Made by a program: the position numbers and the translations under genes. A stretch of DNA of 64,000 bases from Paenibacillus cellulositrophicus (GTDB taxonomy: Bacteria > Bacillota > Bacilli > Paenibacillales > Paenibacillaceae): the NCBI RefSeq assembly GCF_009363095.1, contig NZ_CP045295.1:6353001-6417000 (forward strand), in the 5' to 3' direction. How positions within the stretch are numbered: position 1 is the first letter of the stretch; each line of letters opens with the position of its first letter. Below the pieces are notes generated by a model, which saw nothing but the letters and a program-made list of their open reading frames with translations, did not search any database and was not told where the DNA came from. This document shows, in pieces, positions 60,050-64,000 of this stretch.

Positions 60050-60335
60050 TACAATCCCTCCTTAATATAATATCGGTCGATGGCATTCCAACTATATTTC
60101 CGGCCGCTTCATACCGGCAGTCTGGATGCCTGCTTACAGTAATATAAGTCTAATTTCCAGGCCTGTCCATGGAAAATGCTGTCGTATCTTCCCGTTTTCA
60201 TCCCACTTTATTTTGATATTTTTTATACCATATCTACCAATATTTAGCGATCAAATCGTCCGCATCTTTTTGATAGGATAAGAGTAAGCACTCTATGAAA
60301 GAAAATCTATTCTATGAAAAGTGAGGCACCCTCCC

Positions 60336-61937
60336 TTGATTAAACCGCAAAAGTTAGTAACCTTATTTGCAGCATTCATGCTGGCCGCAAGCACTGGACC
60401 GGTATATGCCGCATCCGGCAGCTCGAGTCTGCCTTTTCATGACATTTCGGGGAGCTTCGCCCGGGATGAAATCGTCGACCTCGTTCACGAGGGCGTTGTT
60501 GAAGGAACGGGAGGGGGAGCGTTTGAACCGCGCAAAACGGTGACGCGTGCCGAGTTTACCGCCATGGCAGACCGATTGCTTAAATTGAAGGAAGTGGACG
60601 GGGACATCCCGGCTTTTAGTGATGTTCCGCGCACATCCTGGTATTACGGCTGGGTGCAGGCCGGACTGAACCTTGGCATCGTTCAGGGGAAAAGCGCCAG
60701 CACCTTTGAGCCGAAGGCGAATATTACCCGGGAGGAAGCCGCAGTCCTGATCGTTCGCGCGCTGAAAAAGGAACCGGCTGCGGTCAGTGCTGGGCAGCTG
60801 CCGTATCAGGATGCCGCGAGTATTTCCTCATGGGCCCGACCATATGTCAAAGCCGCGGCTTCACTTGGCCTGATGGAAGGAGCGGACGGAAAATTCCGCC
60901 CCAAAGCCAACATGACCCGCGAAGAAACCGCGGCCGTGCTTGACCGCGTGCTGCAAATTTCGTCATGGGATCAGGCGATCCATTCCACGCCAGCGTCCTC
61001 TCTGCAGGTCGGATGGCAGAACGGATTGACCATCTCCCAGTTTATCGCCAAGGTGAAGGCATCCAACGTCAATACGATCGTACCCCGCTGGTTTTTTCTG
61101 GAGGAGGGGAGCGGCTCCTTGTCCAACCACGTGGACGCCAGCCTGCTGAACTGGGCGAAGCAGAATCATAAAAAAGTGTGGGCGCTCCTCGGCAATCATT
61201 CGGATCCCGAGCTGACGGACGATATTTTGACCGATCCTGCGAAGAAAAACAGCGTGATCAAACAGCTGACCGCTTATGTCAAATCGTACGGGCTGAACGG
61301 CATCAACGTCGATTTTGAAAATGTCAGCCCTCAGGACCGTGAAGCACTGACGGCGTTCGTGACAGAGCTGGACCAAAGCCTGCGTACCGTGGGCGGCGTC
61401 GTATCGATCGACGTGTCGCCGGACCTTGGAACCGACTGGACGGAAGCCTTTGATTACAAGGCGCTGGGACAGGCGGCGGATTATATCATTCTGATGGGTT
61501 ACGATGAGCATTGGGGCGGCGACCCGATCGCCGGGTCCGTATCTTCTTACCCTTGGGTGGAAAGCGCGCTGGACAAGCTTCTTCGCTCCGTGCCATCGTC
61601 CAAGACGATCCTGGCCCTGCCATTCTACACCCGGGACTGGACGCTGAAAGAAGGAGGAGCCACTTCGGAAGAATTGAACCTGGCACAGCAGGGCGTCCGT
61701 ACGCGTTCCGTGGCCTATAACCGCACCTGGGACGACAACCTGGGGCAGTACGTTTTCAAATATCAAAAACAGGGATATACCCATAAAATATGGATTGAGG
61801 ACAGCAGATCCATCACGAAAAAATATGTTATGGCAGCCGACCGGGGAGTAGCCGGTTACGCTTTCTGGTATATGGGAGCGGAGACGCCTGACGTATGGAC
61901 GGCGATGTCCAATGCGGAAAGGTATGCTTCCTACTAA
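60336..61937 (+). CDS. S-layer-anchored GH18 glycosidase (three SLH domains)
   Basis: Secreted cell-surface protein of 533 aa. Signal peptide ends near GPVYA; three SLH repeats follow at about 34-78, 94-142 and 157-206 (each with FxDV/I, FEPKxxxTREE type ends), then a GH18 catalytic domain with GLNGINVDFENV, where Glu328 is the proton donor. It resembles YaaH/YdhD-like spore and cell-wall glucosidases, here tied to the wall by SLH domains instead of LysM. TTG 60336 is ten bases after AAGTGAGG; the GTG at 60321 overlaps that site. Confidence 0.92.
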   Translation: MIKPQKLVTLFAAFMLAASTGPVYAASGSSSLPFHDISGSFARDEIVDLVHEGVVEGTGGGAFEPRKTVTRAEFTAMADRLLKLKEVDGDIPAFSDVPRTSWYYGWVQAGLNLGIVQGKSASTFEPKANITREEAAVLIVRALKKEPAAVSAGQLPYQDAASISSWARPYVKAAASLGLMEGADGKFRPKANMTREETAAVLDRVLQISSWDQAIHSTPASSLQVGWQNGLTISQFIAKVKASNVNTIVPRWFFLEEGSGSLSNHVDASLLNWAKQNHKKVWALLGNHSDPELTDDILTDPAKKNSVIKQLTAYVKSYGLNGINVDFENVSPQDREALTAFVTELDQSLRTVGGVVSIDVSPDLGTDWTEAFDYKALGQAADYIILMGYDEHWGGDPIAGSVSSYPWVESALDKLLRSVPSSKTILALPFYTRDWTLKEGGATSEELNLAQQGVRTRSVAYNRTWDDNLGQYVFKYQKQGYTHKIWIEDSRSITKKYVMAADRGVAGYAFWYMGAETPDVWTAMSNAERYASY

Positions 61938-61958
61938 TCATGACCAGTAAGATAAGTG

Positions 61959-61994
61959 GAGTCTGATCTTTATAGATCAGGCTCTATTTTTATA
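61959..61994 (+). terminator. Rho-independent terminator after the SLH-GH18 gene
   Basis: GAGTCTGATCT and AGATCAGGCTC pair around TTAT (one G-T pair), followed by an AT-rich TATTTTTAT tail. Confidence 0.88.
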
Positions 61995-62133
61995 TTAACG
62001 TTCAATAAAATTAGAATTAAATGTTCTATAGTTATTGAATATCTTAAACTGATCGATTAGAATAAAAACATATTAGTCCAGATTTTGGAATCCACCGGTA
62101 TCGATACCATGGAATTTTGGAAGGAGAATAGGG

Positions 62134-63183
62134 ATGAACTTGCTGGATCTTTCCTTTAAAAGAACGAGCTATGAGGCCAAAGTGCAAACCTCCATCTGGT
62201 ATGAGTGCGCGCTGGGTGCAGCCGTGCTGACCTACCCGAAGCTTCACGGGTCGCTGGACAAGCCCGGCGAATATTATGCCCAGCTGCGCCAAAGAGCCAG
62301 CAGCCGGCTCGAAGCCGAGCTTCAGTTCTGCCAGGAGCATAACACCTGGAAAATGCTGCTCCAGCTGCTTCATTCCTTGAGCTGCGAGACGATTGAAAGC
62401 TTTGCAATGGAGACTCATGCTCTAAGCATGGAGGAGTTCCGCTATCTTGTGCTCCCGTACCTGGAGACAGCTTTGGAGCCAGCCCGCAGACGGGCGGCGG
62501 AAGGAGACGCTGCTGGTGTGGAAGAGATGATGGATGCCTGCCGAGGACACCGTTTTTTTCCACAATTGATTCATGATGTGATGACGACGGATACCGATAC
62601 GCTTAGGGACCATCTGATTGCTCTGCTGCAGCTGTGGGACGCGGAGTTTATGGAACGCGAGCGGGAGATAACGGCGGCCGTACTGAAGCGGGATGCGGAG
62701 GAGAAGGCGGCCTGGCTTCGGACGCTTTCACCAGAGGAGACTGTCCTGAGGGCAACCGGTGTGGAGTATACCCCCGAGCCGGGGGTTCAGCAGGTGCTGC
62801 TCATTCCTCATATCATTTATAGGCCGTTTACGGTCGAGGCTTCGCTGCCGCAAACGAAGGTATTCTATTATCCTGTCAGCGAGACCAGCCTGCCGGGGCT
62901 CCGGGATCCTTACGAGCCGCCAGCCAGGCTGGTGCAGATCTACAAGGCGCTGGGAGATGACAAAAGGCTCCGCGCCTTGAAGCTGATCGCCGGGAAGGAC
63001 CAGACGCTGAAGGAGCTGACCGACGCCTTGGGGCTGGGGAAAACGACGGTGCATCATCATCTGGCCGTTCTGCGCGCAGCCGGGCTCATCCGGGTGAAGG
63101 GCGGCAGCTATGCCTGGAATCCGCAGTCACTTCACCATCATGAACGAGAGCTGAACGAATTTTTGACTGGCAGCCATGATTAA
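62134..63183 (+). CDS. ArsR-family regulator with long N-terminal domain
   Basis: Protein of 349 aa. The N-terminal 250 residues have no family that I recognise (helical, with LEAELQFCQEHNTWKMLLQLLH). The C-terminal part is an ArsR winged helix: LVQIYKALGDDKRLRALKLIAG, LKELTDALGLGKTTVHHHLAVLRAAGLIRVKGG. ArsR proteins of this larger type occur beside MFS pumps in Bacillales. The next gene starts inside its last codons, so the two are co-expressed and this protein probably controls the pump. Confidence 0.88.
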   Translation: MNLLDLSFKRTSYEAKVQTSIWYECALGAAVLTYPKLHGSLDKPGEYYAQLRQRASSRLEAELQFCQEHNTWKMLLQLLHSLSCETIESFAMETHALSMEEFRYLVLPYLETALEPARRRAAEGDAAGVEEMMDACRGHRFFPQLIHDVMTTDTDTLRDHLIALLQLWDAEFMEREREITAAVLKRDAEEKAAWLRTLSPEETVLRATGVEYTPEPGVQQVLLIPHIIYRPFTVEASLPQTKVFYYPVSETSLPGLRDPYEPPARLVQIYKALGDDKRLRALKLIAGKDQTLKELTDALGLGKTTVHHHLAVLRAAGLIRVKGGSYAWNPQSLHHHERELNEFLTGSHD

Positions 63184-64000
63184 TAGGCAGAGCCCGGAAC
63201 AAGCGGAGGGTGATTCCGCACAGCTGAGGCGGTGGCCGCCAAATTTCGCATGGCTGTATGCGGACCAGCTGCTGTCCATGTTCGCCGGCACTTGCGGTAC
63301 GTTTATCCTCTCCTGGCTGCTGTATGAGGTGACAGGCTCCACAGTGGCGATGGGAGGGCTGTGGCTGATCAGCTTCGCTTCCCAATGGGGCGTTCAGCTG
63401 CTTGCCGGTCCCCTGATCGACCGGTGGAAAAGAACGGCGTTCATGAAGCTGTCGGAAGCCGTCCGGGCTGTGGTTTATCTTGCCGCGGGTCTGATGTGGA
63501 TAGCCGGGGAAAGACAGTCATATATATTGTATACGGCATCTTGGATCAGCTCGTTTGTCATGTACGACCTTGCTTCCGGTGCCCTGCTTCCGAAGCTGGT
63601 AAGGCCGGAAGAACTGACCTGCAAAAATGCATGGATGTCGGGAAGCGTGCAGCTGATGCGGACCTTAGCCTTCCCGCTGGCGGGTCTTGGCGTGCAGGTC
63701 CTTGAACCGGGAACACTCCTTCTGATCCTGTCTTTGCTGTTCGCCGGCTCTTTCCTGTGTATCTGCTGCATTCGGGAGGGGCCACCTGCCTACGCTGCTT
63801 CTCCTGGACAAGGCCGATCAGGCGCGGGAGCGGCTTGGTTCGGTCAGATCCGCGCCGGATGGAGGGTGTTTTCGGGCAACCGCCTGCTGGTGGCGCTCGC
63901 TTTGTTCGTCTCTGTTACCAGCTTTGGCGTAGCGGCTACGCAGGCGATGTATATCCCTTACGTCTCGGAGGTGCTTGGCGGCGGCTCGGCCGAATATGGC
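63176..64000 (+). CDS. MFS transporter, C-terminus beyond the window
   Basis: Frame open from ATG 63176 to the window end (275 codons). NFAWLYADQLLSMFAGTCGTFILSWLLYEVTGSTVAM and AGPLIDRWKRTAFM (MFS loop 2-3 signature) mark the EntS/MFS_3-like exporter group; about eight hydrophobic segments are visible. The start overlaps the regulator stop by eight bases and has no strong ribosome site, so translation is probably coupled. A putative exporter of unknown substrate, likely controlled by the ArsR-type protein. Confidence 0.88.
   Translation, partial: MINRQSPEQAEGDSAQLRRWPPNFAWLYADQLLSMFAGTCGTFILSWLLYEVTGSTVAMGGLWLISFASQWGVQLLAGPLIDRWKRTAFMKLSEAVRAVVYLAAGLMWIAGERQSYILYTASWISSFVMYDLASGALLPKLVRPEELTCKNAWMSGSVQLMRTLAFPLAGLGVQVLEPGTLLLILSLLFAGSFLCICCIREGPPAYAASPGQGRSGAGAAWFGQIRAGWRVFSGNRLLVALALFVSVTSFGVAATQAMYIPYVSEVLGGGSAEYG

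Noticed and set aside
1..64000. CRISPR array, prophage, integrative element or restriction/defence island
   Set aside because: No regular spaced repeats, integrase, transposase, phage structural genes, restriction enzymes or toxin-antitoxin pairs were recognised on either strand.

Overview
The window looks like chromosomal DNA from a spore-forming Firmicute, most likely Paenibacillus or a close relative. The evidence is two ger-type germinant-receptor operons, a bacillithiol-linked FosB and a YfiT-type DinB protein, a T-box in front of proS, a GlcT-type antiterminator target, frequent TTG/GTG starts behind strong GGAGG ribosome sites, an S-layer-anchored (SLH) glycosidase, and moderately GC-rich coding DNA with AT-rich promoters. 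No rRNA, tRNA, CRISPR array, prophage or complete insertion sequence was seen. Most of the window is ordinary chromosome; I did not find a clear new defence or mobile system.

Layout. 1-2.7 kb (minus): germination operon gerA-gerC-gerB, cut by the window edge, divergent from a CAP-domain lipoprotein. 3.9-12 kb: a patchwork of short one- or two-gene units: TmrB-like ATPase, HAD phosphatase, MFS exporter, GNAT acetyltransferases, a small beta-rich protein that may be spore-associated, DUF3891, Nudix, ABM monooxygenase, DinB, methyltransferase. 12.1-13.4 kb: split ThrE-type exporter. 13.5-15 kb (minus): pepT followed by a truncated methyltransferase. 15.2-21.9 kb: PPOX flavoprotein, VOC, DinB, GNAT, glutamate racemase, MBL hydrolase, GNAT-TPR fusion, fosB plus histidine phosphatase, DUF3889. 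22-27 kb: PfkB kinase, HAD phosphatase and a three-gene ABC importer of the ABC_sub_bind type. 27.3-30.1 kb: large orphan hybrid histidine kinase. 30.2-34.5 kb: LacI regulator with two Gfo/Idh/MocA dehydrogenases and a ThuA protein. 34.5-41 kb: YhgE/Pip membrane protein, YfiT, YolD-like, YpgQ-like HD hydrolase, polysaccharide deacetylase, and a LiaSR/DegSU-like two-component pair. 41-45.5 kb: second germination operon (A, C, small D-like, B). 45.5-48 kb: PTS EIIA and EIIBC behind a GlcT-type RAT/attenuator. 48-50.9 kb (minus): cytidine deaminase-like, KtrB/TrkH potassium channel, LacI regulator. 51.3-55.6 kb: fucose catabolism (fucI, rhaB-type kinase, fucA) with palindromic LacI operators, a cre-like site and a MITE-like repeat inside the operon. 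55.6-57.7 kb: T-box and proS. 57.8-64 kb: GNATs, an AviRa-like 23S rRNA methyltransferase, an 11-bp tandem repeat, an SLH-GH18 protein, and an ArsR-family regulator overlapping an MFS exporter that runs off the end.

How the parts work together. Sugar use is the clearest theme: PTS uptake controlled by antitermination, fucose breakdown to dihydroxyacetone phosphate and lactaldehyde under LacI plus probable CcpA control, and a LacI-linked oxidoreductase operon. Sporulation and germination genes bracket the window. A scattered set of genes fits self-protection against antibiotics and electrophiles (TmrB-like, FosB, AviRa-like, YfiT, MFS pumps, many GNATs). Start sites were chosen by ribosome-site spacing and often differ from the longest open frame; all functional calls rest on motif recognition by eye, without database searches.
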